NCBI GenBank assembly: GCA_000827325.1 | Contig: KN832873.1 | Location: forward strand, 2,060,245-2,124,244 | Source: Oidiodendron maius Zn | Taxonomy: Eukaryota; Ascomycota; Leotiomycetes; Myxotrichaceae | DNA: 64,000 nucleotides | Direction: 5' to 3' | Shown here: positions 33,573-47,857 of the stretch, in pieces | Position numbering within the stretch: position 1 is the stretch's first letter | How the letters are laid out: each line of letters starts with the position of its first letter | The notes under the pieces: model-generated | What the model was told of the DNA's origin: nothing | The model's input: only the letters and a program-made list of their open reading frames with translations | The model's database searches: none | Translations under genes and position numbers: made by a program

Positions 33573-36500
33573 ATGGCCGCACGTCAAGGGACGGCAAACG
33601 AGGAACTCTTCCTTCCACGGCCTTCGAGCAATGGCGAAGATAGTCCGACAGTCGAGCCCTTGAGAATCAACAAACCAATGAGTCCGCAGCCTCGGTACAA
33701 CTACCCCGTGCCATCCAGCATGCACAAGTTTCCGTTACCTCCCGGAGCTTCGAGCTCTGCAAACCCTCTGCCATATCCAGACGACGAAGATACATACGAA
33801 TACCCCGTACCCGATCCTCGAAGTCAACGCCTTCCTTACCCAGACGATCCCAGAACATCTCCAGATCGCGGTTCGGGAAGCCAGGGCCGGCCAAATGGCA
33901 AGTCGGCACAGAATGATACCTCCCCTCGACTGAACACAAGTCCTACCGATAAGAGAGGCCCCAGCCTTGCTGAAAGACGAGGCAATGCCCCCAAACCTCT
34001 ACCAGAGTCTCCGGTTGTTGATCTTCCCGACAAGGAGGGCTTGTTTGCAAAAACTCCCAGAAGGCCCTCGGCGGGAGGAAGCCAATCATCACAGACAAGC
34101 TCAAGCTCGCACTCTGAGCGCCAGCAGCAACGCTACGCAGCTCCAATTCCTGAAGCACCCAAGCCTAATGGCAATTCTGCTGGAAGCTCTAACCTTGCTG
34201 CGCCCGTACCAAACACGATGAATCGATACTTGTCGACTGCTTCAACCTCTACTACACGGGCAAATAGAGGTTCTCCTCCACCTCCCGAGACCCCAATAGA
34301 CCTCCCCGACGGCGGTGGAATCGAAGCTCGGTATGCAGCTGCCGGCATTGCAGGAACAGCCACATTGAGCAGTCTTCAGGCTCAAAATGCTGCTGCTGCA
34401 CAACGAGCAAACCAATATGCAACTCCGCCTGTGCCCCAGCTACCCCAGCTGCCACTGTCCCCTGGTCTGCCGTCAGCGCAATCCGTAGTTAGACCATGGA
34501 CTCCCACAGAATCTCCCGACCAACAACCTCATGGGCCCCCCACGGTCTACCAAGGACCAAATCAAGTGTCTTCCCCATCGGCGTCCCCTCCTCAACAACG
34601 TGCAGGGCATAGGTCCAGTCCGCAAGCGAACGATCTGGAACAGGACTTTCAGCGCATGCAATTGTCGCATTCCCCGCCTCCAGCGTATGATGCTGTATCT
34701 CCACAAGGGAGTTCGAGTGCCTCACAGACCTACCCAATTGAAAAGCGCACTGCTGCAAGTGCTGCAAGTACTGCAATTGCCGCCACTGCGGCCACTGCGA
34801 CCACTGGCGCATCTGCCGCACCAGGTGCCATTAATATAGGAAGTCGGCCAGATATGGCCTCTCCCTTAACCTCGCCTGCACTGCAACATCCCGGCCACCC
34901 AGCATTTGCAAACGACCCTAGAGAAGATACCGGGACTTATGCGAACGGCCAGGGCCCTTCATCACATCCAAATGTCCAGCCTGCGGCCCACTCCTCCCCC
35001 CCTCCGCTTCCAGAAGGTTGGATTGCTCACTTAGACCAGAATTCTGGTCAGTACTACTATATCCACCTTCCTACCCAGGCAACTCAGTGGGAATTCCCAA
35101 AGGGTCCTACACCTCTAGCTCTAGGCCATGACTCGACACCACTTTCACCAACCCTCTCAACCTACGGAAATCCTCTGGCCTCCCCAGGTTTGAGTATTTT
35201 TGGAAAGACGCCCATGGCATCACCTGCTTTTCCACCTCAAACACCTGGGTACGCAGAAAGTATAATGAGCATGGCTTCTCAGACACCTACTGCAGCAGGT
35301 TTCTCCGGACCACCTCCAAGCGCTGGTGTTGAGGTGTATAAAGTTGCCCCAACAAATGGAGTGTACTTCGGTCCATACTTGAGATATGTAAATATGGACA
35401 TGGAGAGAGGTGTATGGCTAGGAACCATAATGCTGGTTACAGATGGACCACAACCGCCAACAATACATATCCATCTGAGTACAGATTTGTCACCCAACCC
35501 GCGTCAACTCATACCCGCTCCCATATTCACGCATCAGAGATGGGTCTTCTATCGCTACGACGTTGATCTCCAAATGGGCGAGTGCGGTAGTGAAAAGTGG
35601 ACTTATGCCATCACTTCGCACTTGGGCTGTACGCGTTATGAGTTCCTCGTAGCTGGCCGGTATGAGACAAACTGGAGATTCATTGCACACTCTGGGAACG
35701 ATTTCGCCATGAATACTAATCAGAATGAGCGGTCAAAGCTTGGAGGGGTCGGCTTTATGTGGAAAGACATCTTGCAAAAGAACGTCGAATGCGGTGGCTT
35801 CCACGTTCAGCTCGGCTTAGGAGACCAAATATACGGAGACAGACTGTGGAAAGAAGTTCCTTTGCTAAAGCAATGGCTTGCCATCAGTGGCAAAGATAAC
35901 AGAAAGAATGCGGCATGGACGGCACGACACGAAGAAGATGTTTCTCACGCTTATTTCCATTACTATACAAGCCATTTTGACCAGCCATATCTTCGAGAAG
36001 CCTTTGCGCAAATTCCCCATGTCTTGCAAATTGATGACCATGACATGTAAGTTGACAGCATACCTGAGTTTTGCTACCCACTAACGCAATTTAGTTTCGA
36101 CGGATTTGGCTCATACCCGGAATACATGCAGTCATCCCAAGTGTTTAAGAATATTGGACGCATCGGCATTGAGATGTATCTCCTCTTCCAGCATCATACT
36201 ACCCTTGAGATACTTCGGAATGTCAGTACGGATACAGACCTATTCACGATTACTGGTACGGGCTGGCATTTCGTCAAGTTCCTTGGACCTGCAGTGGTTG
36301 TTGTGGGGCCAGATTGCCGCTCAGAACGTACTCAGCGGCAGGTTTTGGCTGGGCCGACATATCAAGGCATCTTCCCCAAAGTCGCCACTCTTCCTCCTAG
36401 CGTTCAGCACTGTATCTGGATGGTATCAGTGCCTGTCCTTTACCCGCGTCTGGACACGGTTGAGACTATTGCTAATACATTCTCAACCGGCAAAAAGGCG

Positions 36501-37330
36501 GTTACCGTATCATACAATCTTTTGGGCAAAGTTACTAGTTCAGTAGCTGGTGTTGTTGGGGGCAAGGATGTTGTGGCATCAGGTTTTTCGTCCGTGAAGA
36601 AAGCTGTTGGTAAATCTGGTCTCATGGGCGGGGTCCTCAACACCTTTGGGGACATTGACATAGCAGATGAGCTTCGAGACATGTGGACACATGACTCCAA
36701 GGATCTCGAGAGGACATATCTAATCAGAACCTTACAAGGTATCGCACATCAGAAAGGAATCCGAATGACGTTCCTCTCCGGAGGTAAGTAATATTCATCA
36801 AGAATATAGAGTCATGTTGTTAACAATACCCAATAGATGTCAACTGCTGTGGTGCTGGACTGTTCCATGACCCGAGCCACCCAGGTGACTACAAGACCAT
36901 GTACCAAGTGATATCTTCTGCCGTCGTGGCCGCTCCACCCCCGAATTACGTGCTCAAAATGCTTCACAACCAAAAGGCTCTATATGTGCCACTGAATGGC
37001 CAGAAGACTACAAACCAAGTGTCCGATACGAAGGAAGATATGATGGAGATCTTCCAAACCGATACTAATGGTGGCCCACGAGAGCTCAGGAGGCTAATGG
37101 GCAGGAGAAACTACGTGGCATTTGTAGCCTATGACCCAGAGGCTATCGCTGGGTCGTCATATGCAGGGTCGTATGCCGGATCGTATGCCGGGAGTGTCCA
37201 TAGTGGTCACCAGGGCGGTTTGACTAAGCTGAGCTTGGCAGTAGATTTTGTGGTCCAGGGAGATGGCGGGTATAATCCTCCAACGAAGTATGGGCCAGTG
37301 ATTATCCCGAATCTTGAGTTTGGGCGCTGA
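33573..37330 (+). CDS. WW-domain plus PhoD-like phosphatase protein
   Basis: Three exons (33573-36046, 36095-36783, 36837-37330) encode 1218 residues from ATG 33573. The first 470 residues are Pro/Ser/Gln-rich and probably disordered, with an Ala/Thr run near residue 390-410. A WW domain lies at about 477-505 (LPEGWIAHLDQNSGQYYYIH ... TQWEFPKGP). The C-terminal half is a PhoD-like metallophosphatase region: LGLGDQIYGDRLW and IDDHDIFDGFGSYPEY hold the metal-binding aspartates and histidine, and a late CCGAGLFH segment follows. Near the end is a small SYAG repeat. Related fungal proteins are cytoplasmic, without the signal peptide of bacterial PhoD, and their substrate is not established. Both introns are about 50 nt with consensus ends. 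The WW domain suggests recruitment by Pro-rich partners. Confidence 0.9.
37165..37198 (+). repeat. Short in-frame tandem repeat (SYAG units)
   Basis: Three copies of a 12-bp unit of the form TCRTATGCMGGR encode SYAG-SYAG-SYAG in the third exon of the WW-PhoD gene. The frame is kept, so length variation would not break the protein. Confidence 0.7.
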
Positions 37331-37537
37331 AGGATAGTTATACTATTTGAGCACTGAGCATTTGGGGAGGGAGTTGTGGGTAAGCGTTTGGACATTTAAC
37401 TTTTTTATTTCCTATATAAACTATAGCGGAAAGCCATAAAGTCTTGACAGCGATCTTCTTCCAATTTGCGCTGTACGCTGTATAAAGTCTACCTAAAGTT
37501 TTAAAGCATTCCTCCCGCATAGCCTCTAGCCCGGCAG

Positions 37538-38477
37538 TCAAAGGTCAAATAGTTTCCTTAACTGTGCGGCTGTATCCTCTGCGTTTGTCACAGAGTGCCC
37601 AATTGTCCTTGGGTCCTCGTATATCTCGTAATCGTTGCCCCCTTTGAATGTCTTGTCGCCAAAGAAGTGGACAGTCGTGTATGCAATACCACCGGGCTGA
37701 TTCGCCTCCTTCTCAAGGTGTTGCAAGCAGTAGGTCTTATCCCAACCCGTAGGGAAGACATCGAAGGAGATCTGACCACCGATTGAGTACCTATACATGA
37801 AGCCAAAGTCAGTCACCAATATTCACATCACCTCTTATTTCGCCCATGTGGCTTAATAACTCACGTCAATCCAAAGTGACCAAACTTCTCCCTCAGAGCT
37901 GCCACGAATTTCTCCCTGATCTTGTGCTCCAAATCAAACTTCTGATAATCGTCTCTTTCCTTTGTGCTCGCATTTCTACCAATGGGACTAACATTGATCA
38001 TCCCGTTCCGGAACTCGACGAATGTGCCTCTCTTGATGGGGATGTCGAGCTCTGAGAGGTACCGCAGGATGAAGTTCACCAACTCCTTATATTTGTCCTC
38101 ACCGAGCCATTTGATGAAGGAGTTCGATTCGAGCGGGACCCCGAGCTTGAATGCTGTAAGGCCATTTTCAGAGAAGCAAAAGTCGAAGAGCGTGGTAACG
38201 TTGATCTCGGGAGTACCGAGTTGCTCCTGCTGCTTGGCCAGATCTGATCCGCCAACGAATCCGATGGCGACCTTGCGTCGCAGATCAGCGAGAAGTTTTA
38301 ACATCTCTGCCGTTACGGCCTGCGCGGGAAGAAATGTTAGCAGTGAGAAGTTTCGGAGGGAAGATAGCCATATACACCGCGGGGGTAAGTGAGCGTTCCA
38401 TCGACATCAAAAAGGCAGATGGTATTAGCAATTGGACGCTTATTCAGCGACGGATACAAAGCTGTTTGTTCGGCCAT
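37538..38477 (-). CDS. sec53: Phosphomannomutase (Sec53/PMM)
   Basis: Three exons on the minus strand. The start is ATG 38477 ([15 protein letters not shown]); the open frame further upstream has no ATG. Exon 1 contains the HAD motif [11 protein letters not shown] with the nucleophile and acid aspartates. Exon 2 starts [20 protein letters not shown] and includes [25 protein letters not shown] and [17 protein letters not shown], all characteristic of eukaryotic PMM. Exon 3 reads [20 protein letters not shown] and [19 protein letters not shown], with the Mg-binding residues. The enzyme interconverts mannose-6-P and mannose-1-P in the cytosol, feeding GDP-mannose for N-glycosylation and GPI anchors. 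Introns use GTATAT and GTGAGT donors. Length is about 270 residues, as usual. Confidence 0.95.
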
Positions 38478-38919
38478 ACTGTCGGTTGGAAATTGAGCGA
38501 AAGAATGGGTTTGGGGAGGACCGGTTTGCGATTGATCAGATGAAGCGGTCAACTCTTGTCAAGTATCATTCAGGAGTGGTTCGCGCGGATTGCCCACGAC
38601 TTGGAAGCGGCCCCGCACATGTGACTTGGAAGAGGGGCAGAATCGGGACCTGAGAATGTCTTAGGGATCTCCCCCCCCATCTCTCCAGCCTTTTTTTTTG
38701 GATATCGTAAAACAAAAACAAATGCCAACACCTAAAGAGACGATATTTAAATGTTGTCATTTTCAATATTAACCACTAAATCTAAGTTAGGAGCCGTATA
38801 CGGAGAGCTAGAGGCGGCAATTAATATGGCTAACTAAGTTATTACGTTCCAAACATCGCAAAAAATAGCACAACTCGTCTTCAAAGTCCTTCCCATCCGA
38901 TCACAGCCAAGAATTAATC
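38478..38919. other. Intergenic, no gene recognised
   Basis: Upstream of phosphomannomutase and downstream of the histidine phosphatase gene. It contains a C8 run next to a T9 run near 38670-38700 and an AT-rich stretch. No coding signal was seen. Confidence 0.5.
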
Positions 38920-40456
38920 CTAACTCTTAATACCGGTCTCTGTGCCCTGAGTTGCAGCTGCCGATGCTAACCGCTTCTTGCTCACAAGCCTCAAGCCTGT
39001 AGCAAGTAAAATCAAACCCTCTACGCCCAAGATAACGGCGAGCGTCACCATGGCTCCAATTACACCTGCGACAGCCTTCGAGACACCGCCAGAAGATGAT
39101 CCCACAGTCGACTGTGCGGAAGGGGATCCGGTCGACGTAGCCGTAGCAACACAGACACCCGTGGAGTTTCCACAAGCATTGCACCAAGATGTCTGGTCTC
39201 CGATCGAGAACTTGTTCATCTCGGTGACGAAGGTATTCCACGGAATCACAGTGTCCTGCTGGCCAAACAGGGGGTACGCAGTCAGGGGGTTTTGTGATGC
39301 AGTTCCGTTGGAGAAGAGGAAGCGGACAGAGATATCGGAGGAGGAGGGGTAAGAGGTGTTGCTAACGGTTGCGTTTGTCACTAGTTCGAAAGTCATTGAC
39401 GAGGCGTAATCGACGATTCCGGTGAAGTTGACGGATACAGCCGGAAGTTGGGCAAGGCCGAAGAAAGATAAGAATGCGGCATAGGCTCCAAACTGAATTC
39501 CCACTTGGGACGCAGATTTCCCAGTGATTGTCGTATTGAGTTGTTGCACTAAATCTGATTTAGCTTGGTCGCTGTAGTATACATATTAGGAATTTACCAA
39601 TTTGAGCCGCCAGGGTGCTTCCGGCAATGGCTCGAATGGCGTCAGTGGCATTGTATGCCAGGTTGAATTCATGATTGTCGGCAAGGGTTTGCAGCTGGAA
39701 CAATACCTCGGGGGTCAGTAGGTCCCCGAAGGGAATTGTCGCGTTGTGGATCTCCGAAACGTGGACATAATCAAATGCTAAACCGATATCAGTGACTTAT
39801 CTATCCTGGGACGCAAACTACTCACTGCTGTACGCATTTTTGAAGTTGTCTTGAGCAGCTGTGAAAGTGGTATTGATAGCAGGGAGGATGCTCTGGTAAA
39901 ACGCCGCCGTGGAGTTCAGCAGGTCTATATATTCCTGGGAGTAGAAGTAGTTGTTGGAGCTGATAATGGCATTGTTACAGCCGCTTGATCCTTGTAGCCA
40001 TGCCGAATTCTCCGAATTGGCACTGGATGCAGTAGATTGCACCGCGTTCACCGGAATCAGCTGGAATCCGCCCATCGGAGCTTCAACCGTGGTGCCATTG
40101 GCTAGTTTCTGAGAACCCAGAGCTGCTCCTACAGGTGGGTAGAGACCCTGCAGGAAACCGGCAGCAGAAGTTTGGAGGACGGTGTCGACTGGGGCTTGCA
40201 CGTTCAGCTGGGAGTTCTTGACCAGGTCTGAACTAATCCCGAAGATGGCGGACGAGGCATTCCCGTCGATGTAGCGATCGCGGTAGAAATTGCCAGATGC
40301 GTAGACTTGCTGGTACCCAAGATCAGTCAGAGCAGTTGGAGGCCAACTCTTGGAGGTCCGATCGCCATGGCGGTGGAAGATGTAGACGCCTAGAACCGTC
40401 TCCTGCGCCTGGATGAGCGGCAGGAGTGCAAAGAGGAGGAGCTGTTTCGCGAGCAT
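38920..40456 (-). CDS. Membrane-anchored histidine acid phosphatase family protein
   Basis: Three exons on the minus strand. A signal peptide (MLAKQLLLFALLPLIQAQ) is followed at once by the clade 2 histidine-phosphatase motif VYIFHRHGDRTSKSWP, with the catalytic RHGxR. The second exon, between introns near 39820-39778 and 39595-39551, reads AFDYVHVSEIHNATIPFGDL. It carries LQTLADNHEFNLAY, where HE sits in place of the usual proton-donor HD. The C-terminal exon ends with a hydrophobic helix (GVIGAMVTLAVILGVEGLIL) and a basic tail, so the enzyme is probably a type I membrane or cell-surface protein. Several NxT/NxS sites are present. The substrate is unknown; phytase or lysophosphatidate-type activities occur in this superfamily. 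Confidence 0.88.
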
Positions 40457-40936
40457 CTTTGACTGACTGACTGAGAAGATAATCGATTGCGTCTCAAGAC
40501 CAGCGGGCGAGCAGAGGAGAGTCGCGCACTTAAGTAGAAGCGAAGGAGGATGAGCGTCACAAAAGCAATGTGTGGGGTTTTACCCAGGAATTAGCAAAAA
40601 TAATTATCAGTCCTGCTCGAAAGGCTTACACGCATAGCTTCCGTAGGTGGGATGGCGGCAGCAGCAGATTATCTATCTGCGGGGCAACGATAGCGCGAAA
40701 TTCTAGAGAGAGTTTTCTCGCGCGACAAAGTTTATGGAGGCATCACCATATTTTTCGAGGTATCGTGCGAGCTTATAATATGGTATCTTGCATTACATGA
40801 CATATAACTCATATCTACGTGCAGCCATCCGAGAACCCGCCTACGGGACTCTAGTCTATTAATACATTGCCCCCGTCCCATATGTTTCTCACAACCCAAC
40901 GTACCTGATTATGTGGATCTTCCTGTATAAACACCC
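40457..40936. other. Intergenic, no gene recognised
   Basis: About 480 bp between the histidine phosphatase start and the permease stop, both on the minus strand. It should hold the phosphatase promoter and the permease 3' UTR. No motif-bearing frame was seen. Confidence 0.5.
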
Positions 40937-42899
40937 TCAGCAAAGGATCTTGTACAATTTCTTCCACATCGGCCAAGCAGCACGCTCTGCATTCTCTTCC
41001 GCAACCAATTCCGGGAGATTCAGCTCTCTCATCCCGGTTCTCACATCCATATCTCTGATACGCATATAGGGAACTCTGGTCCACAGCTTGTACCCTACAT
41101 AGAAAACAATCACGACGGGGGCCGCGAGGTAGTCTAAGAAGAAGCTTTGTGCTTGCTGTGCGGCTGTCATTTGTTCGTAGTTGGTAGGCCAGACGCCGAC
41201 CCAGAACTGCGCGATGAGGATCAGTATGTTGAAGATCAGGCCGAACCAAGAGCCAATGACGCCAGACTGGGATCGGAAGGCTAGCTCATTAAGGTTATGG
41301 CCTTGCATTTTCCACGCCCGACGGAAGCGTATATGAGCGAGACAGATAGAGCCCCAGGTAAAAATGGCCGAGAGAGATGATACGCCAATCATCCAAGCCA
41401 ACACCTCGCCCTCCGCATTAGAGTCAGAGCAATACGCGATAAAGCCGAAGGCGAAGGCAATGAAAAGAGCTACAAGCGGGCGTCCCTTTCGGTCGATATA
41501 GCCTAAAATTCTAGGAGCTTGTCCCTGGTCCGCCAGCGCCGCCAATGTTCTTGACGAACCAAAGACAGAGGAGTTTCCCACTGATAGGACAGCTATGAGG
41601 ATGACAACATTCATGACGGAGGGTAGAACCTCGATCCCGGCATTCTGGATAGAGATGACGAACGGTGATGCGGCAGCGTTGGCTCGGCCATATGCGAGTA
41701 GACGAGGATCGGTATATGGGACGAGAAGCCCAACGAGGCTTAGAGAAACGACGTAGAAGAGGGTGATACGCCAGAACACCTGCTTGACTGCCGTCGGGAG
41801 AGATTTTCTTGGGTTGGCAGTCTCGGCAGCTGCAAGACCAACCAGCTCTGTGCCAGTGAAAGCAAACGTAGCATTTACTAGGACACTGCAAAGACCTTTA
41901 AAGCCATTGTGAAACGCCCCTGGGTCATGCCAGTAACGTCCACCAATATACCCACCATTGGGATCGCCCCCGCAGTTCAAAATTACACCAAGGATACTAT
42001 ACCACGGTTAATATCTGTCAGCTGCAGTAGCAACTAACCCAGGGCAACCTACATATATCCAATGATTGCGGCTATCTTGACAATCGCGAAGAAGAATTCT
42101 CCTTCGCCATATCCTCTGACCCCAAACAAGTTGATGGCCATGATTCCAATGAGGAATACAGTCACAAATATCGCATGGGGATATTTCTGACCGACATCCC
42201 AATAGTTGATCGTGATTGATGCCGATATGATCTCTAACGGCAGGACCACTAGCCATTGCAATGCATAATTCTGGTAGTATTAGTGAAGCCATTAGCAAGA
42301 TGAGGATGGGGCTGCCATACCCAACCCATTGCAAATCCCCACGCGGGATCTATGAATCGGGTCGAGTATGCCGAGAAAGAGCCAGCGACGGGGAACAGCG
42401 TAGCCAATTCACCCAGTGCATGCACAGTGCAGTATAGCATCATACCGACAAGGATAAAGCATATAAGTAGAGATGCGGGGCCGCCCTCTGCTAGGGACTT
42501 GCCAGACGCAACAAAGAGGCCGGTTCCTAAGAATAGTCAGATCTCACTTTCGCATCGCCTGCGGGTTCACGCACCGATAGATCCTCCAAAGGCAATCATC
42601 TGCAGATGTCTGCCCTTCAATTGACGCGCCAATGGCGCATGCGCAGTAGCATATGCGGCAATCTTGGGGTCGAACACTCGGCCGTTTCCGCCGACGATGC
42701 CATGCGGCGTCACGACCGAGTTCGGGTCCCGCTTGAAGCTATCCGCGAACCGCTGCCACATCTTGCGGCGGAACACAGGGCTGTCCTCAAGTTCAGGTCC
42801 GCTCCAGCGGCCCCACTGGCTGGTATAGCGGTGCTTCGGGTTGGGCTTCATCTCGAAGCCGCCCTCCTCCTCGTCCTGGAAATCGTCTCGCCTCATCAT
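40937..42899 (-). CDS. Amino-acid permease of the fungal YAT/APC family
   Basis: Four exons on the minus strand, starting at ATG 42899. The N-terminal cytosolic part is hydrophilic. Helix 1 begins HLQMIAFGGSIG and continues after the intron TGLFVASGKSLAEGGPAS, the substrate-binding loop of the APC fold. Further parts are PVAGSFSAYSTRFIDPAWGF, NYALQWLVVLPLEI, and FAFTGTELVGLAAAETANPR with the conserved AAGE-like segment. Twelve membrane segments can be followed, and the C-terminal tail ends AAWPMWKKLYKILC. Introns have GTGCGT, GTATGG and GTAGGT donors and each restores the frame. The protein is expected in the plasma membrane as a proton-coupled amino-acid importer. Substrate range cannot be told from sequence. 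Length is about 570 residues, normal. Confidence 0.93.
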
Positions 42900-44007
42900 G
42901 GCTGGAGCCGATAAAGTGTAAATGGGGTATAATCAGGTTGTTTCTTCGCAGGCAGGAGGGTCTGGGAGTTGCACGGAACAAATATATATTGATTCTGCAC
43001 AATCGGCGTCAAATACGGCGTGTAAGGCCTTCACGGGCCAATCTCTCTTGGTCAATCGCTGTCGCAGTTGGGTCTTGAATGGGCGGTTCCGTGTGGCGAT
43101 GACCATTGCTCAGAGGGCTGACCGATGGAGTCCTACGGCTTCACACGTCTTCTCGGGATCCGGTTGCACCACCTCATACGCACAAGTTCCAATATCTCGA
43201 GCAGTACAGTGCAGCGTTGAAGTTGTGGTCCATTGCCTCACGCGACAGTGCGCCGACGGTGGTGGTCGAAATTAGAGTCGCAATGGGGGTGGTCAGGGAG
43301 GGCTGAGCTGATAAGGGAGGTGGATCAAAGCGCCGGTCAGCATGGAGCCGGGCGCCTCCAAATCAAAGGGAGACTCGTGCTCCACCCAACGAACCGACGA
43401 GAAGTTTATCACCAGCCCTTGCGTCCGCTGCGTCCTGGACCCTCTCGCGTATCGTATCGGCACTGTGTAACCCAGAGAGACTGGATCAAGCATCTAGAAT
43501 CCTGATCTTCTTGCTTGGTGTCACCGGGCGGTTTACCCCGCATTCTAGAACGACGGGCGCCCGCAAAACTGGTCACCCACAGAATGTCTCGCCCGTAGGC
43601 CCGTGTCGGGCGCACAAGTGATAACTGGACCCTGAGATAGATAGGTGGGTTTGTACTACGCGACTGCTCGAACTCCCTCATGAGGATGGCGTGAACCTCA
43701 CAAAAGGAATATGCTGACAGCCCAACCAAAGTGCCGAGGTTCAAGGCCCAGCACGGCTTGAAATGAACCTGAGAAAACACCAATGACGTCCATAAAAGTG
43801 ACATTGGCGATGTGCAAGGCTCGTTTCCGTATGTTGCGCCCTGGTACGTTTCGTACTGTCATGTACGAAGAATATCCCTACAGGCAACCAAGGAGGGGCA
43901 AGTTCGTAGGGAGGAAATGTTGCATGTAGTCGTTACAAGGTAGGTACCTACCTAGATAGCTGTTTACATATGTATAGTACAAAGCTTGAGGTTCTGCCTC
44001 CTCATCC
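42900..44007. other. Intergenic upstream region of the permease, no gene recognised
   Basis: 1.1 kb between the permease start and the 3' end of the mannosidase gene. Open frames on the minus strand (43409-43804, 43878-44144) have no motif. A perfect palindrome lies near the right end. Confidence 0.5.
43938..43953. repeat. 16-bp perfect palindrome
   Basis: AGGTAGGTACCTACCT equals its own reverse complement. Similar TAGGTACCTA cores are common in fungal intergenic DNA. It lies 55 bp beyond the stop codon of the mannosidase gene and may be part of its 3' UTR. Confidence 0.7.
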
Positions 44008-46317
<2,310 letters not shown>

Positions 46318-46781
46318 TGAGTATGTTGGACCATATCTGTTTGTAGCAGCTATGGGCACAAGTATAATATACGGATGTACCCAAGGCGTGAGCTGCAAAT
46401 CATTGAGGTTTCTATACACGTTGTCCTCGGGCGCAGAGGATCCCTGTATTACACTTGTGGTACCGAGATGGCCAGCCTTGTCGGCCCTAACATTTAACTT
46501 CCAGACATATATGCTCCAACACGACTTGACTACTTCATTTCGAGACCCTAATATTATATTATTGACCAGAGACTAGTACCATTTCGTACATATCGTAGTG
46601 GAGTTAGAAGCTTTCACACCGGTAGTTGGCCGAATAGAAAGCTCTGCTTTTGGCCAAGGCGCTGCGAGTGTTTCTTACGAGATATAGTACTCTTTCTTCC
46701 CACTTCAGATGATTTCCAGAAGAGGGTGAGGTAACTTGTGCGGTGCAAATTCTGGATAGCTTTGTGGTTTAAAACTGCACC
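46318..46781. promoter_or_regulatory. Divergent spacer between the mannosidase gene and ATG10
   Basis: 464 bp between two divergent start codons. No TATA box or known factor site stands out. A shared promoter is inferred from position only. Confidence 0.4.
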
Positions 46782-47640
46782 ATGTCTTGCTACAATCAGT
46801 GCCGTCAGTGGCCATTTCTCAGTCAAGAGGAGTTCGAGCTTGCGTGCGCTTTCTTTGACCGAAAATATATCAGAGCAGAGTTAGGGCCTACCAGGCGGAT
46901 ATTCAAGGTCCATCACAGAAGAGATGCAACAACAGGAACGTCTTTCATTGAGATTCTCCGACTGCTCAGCCTTCCCGATGATGAGGATGCCCTCGTAGCT
47001 GCTCTTGGGAAGCTTGGCAGAGACTACAGCACGGGGTTACTTATGGAAATAGATAGCAACAATGAGAATGAAGATGCAGTGAGTCTTCCAAAATGATATC
47101 TTAAACTGAAGGCCGAACTAATTCACTTATGGAGGAAGCACTGCGGCCAGATATCATAGATGGGATACAGACCGAAGGGAAGGATCCTCCGAAGTACAGC
47201 CTACACTCTCACCAGCCATATGTGATTTATCAGATCCATTTGCACCCCACATATAACGTGCCTACATTATGGTTCACACTGTATGATCTTCCTATGGGCG
47301 AACCGGCATTTGATTTAGATTCAGTCTATCGATACCTCGTGCCCGACGAATTTAAAGGTCGATTACGCGCAGCAGGTATCATGGGAGGACTTTCAGGAGC
47401 GGTAAGAGGTTATCCCTGCTGTGATCGTTGCCATCTCATTTTGCTAATGGTTTTGAACAGCCGCACCCACTCACAGATGTTCCCTCCTTCTTTATTCATC
47501 CCTGTCAGACTAAAGAGGGCATGGAAAACCTTAACTGTCCAATAGATGATTATCTAATTGTGTGGCTTGGTTTAGTTGGGGGGTGTGTTGGCCTATGGGT
47601 GCCTCCTGTTATGTGTATAAAGGATACAGGTAAACAATAG
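46782..47640 (+). CDS. atg10: Atg10, E2-like enzyme of the Atg12 conjugation system
   Basis: Exons 46782-47078, 47135-47401 and 47461-47640 join to 247 residues. The fold matches Atg10: an N-terminal FLSQEEFELACAFF, then YVIYQIHLHPTYNVPTLWF, TLYDLPMGEPAFDLDSVY, and HPLTDVPSFFIHPCQTKEGM with the active-site cysteine in HPCQT. The C-terminus IDDYLIVWLGLVGGCVGLWV also fits. The enzyme takes Atg12 from Atg7 and joins it to Atg5 during autophagosome formation. Intron 1 ends GGAG after an ACTAATTC branch, and intron 2 ends GAACAG after TGCTAATGG. It diverges from the mannosidase gene and runs toward the U2B'' gene. Confidence 0.9.
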
Positions 47641-47857
47641 ATATCTTGACGTTCATTTTATGCTCTGTTCGGCTTGATGGAAATCAGTGGCATTACAACC
47701 GAGGAAGAGTTATGAGATCAATAGGTCTTGCTTTATGGTATTCCTTTAGACTTTTAGTGTCTCTGCATATCTATGTCTGAATCATAAATGCCAGACTACT
47801 GCGCGCGCCGTCGCTGTCAACGCCGAACACCTTGCAATGCGTATAACTAGATTTATC

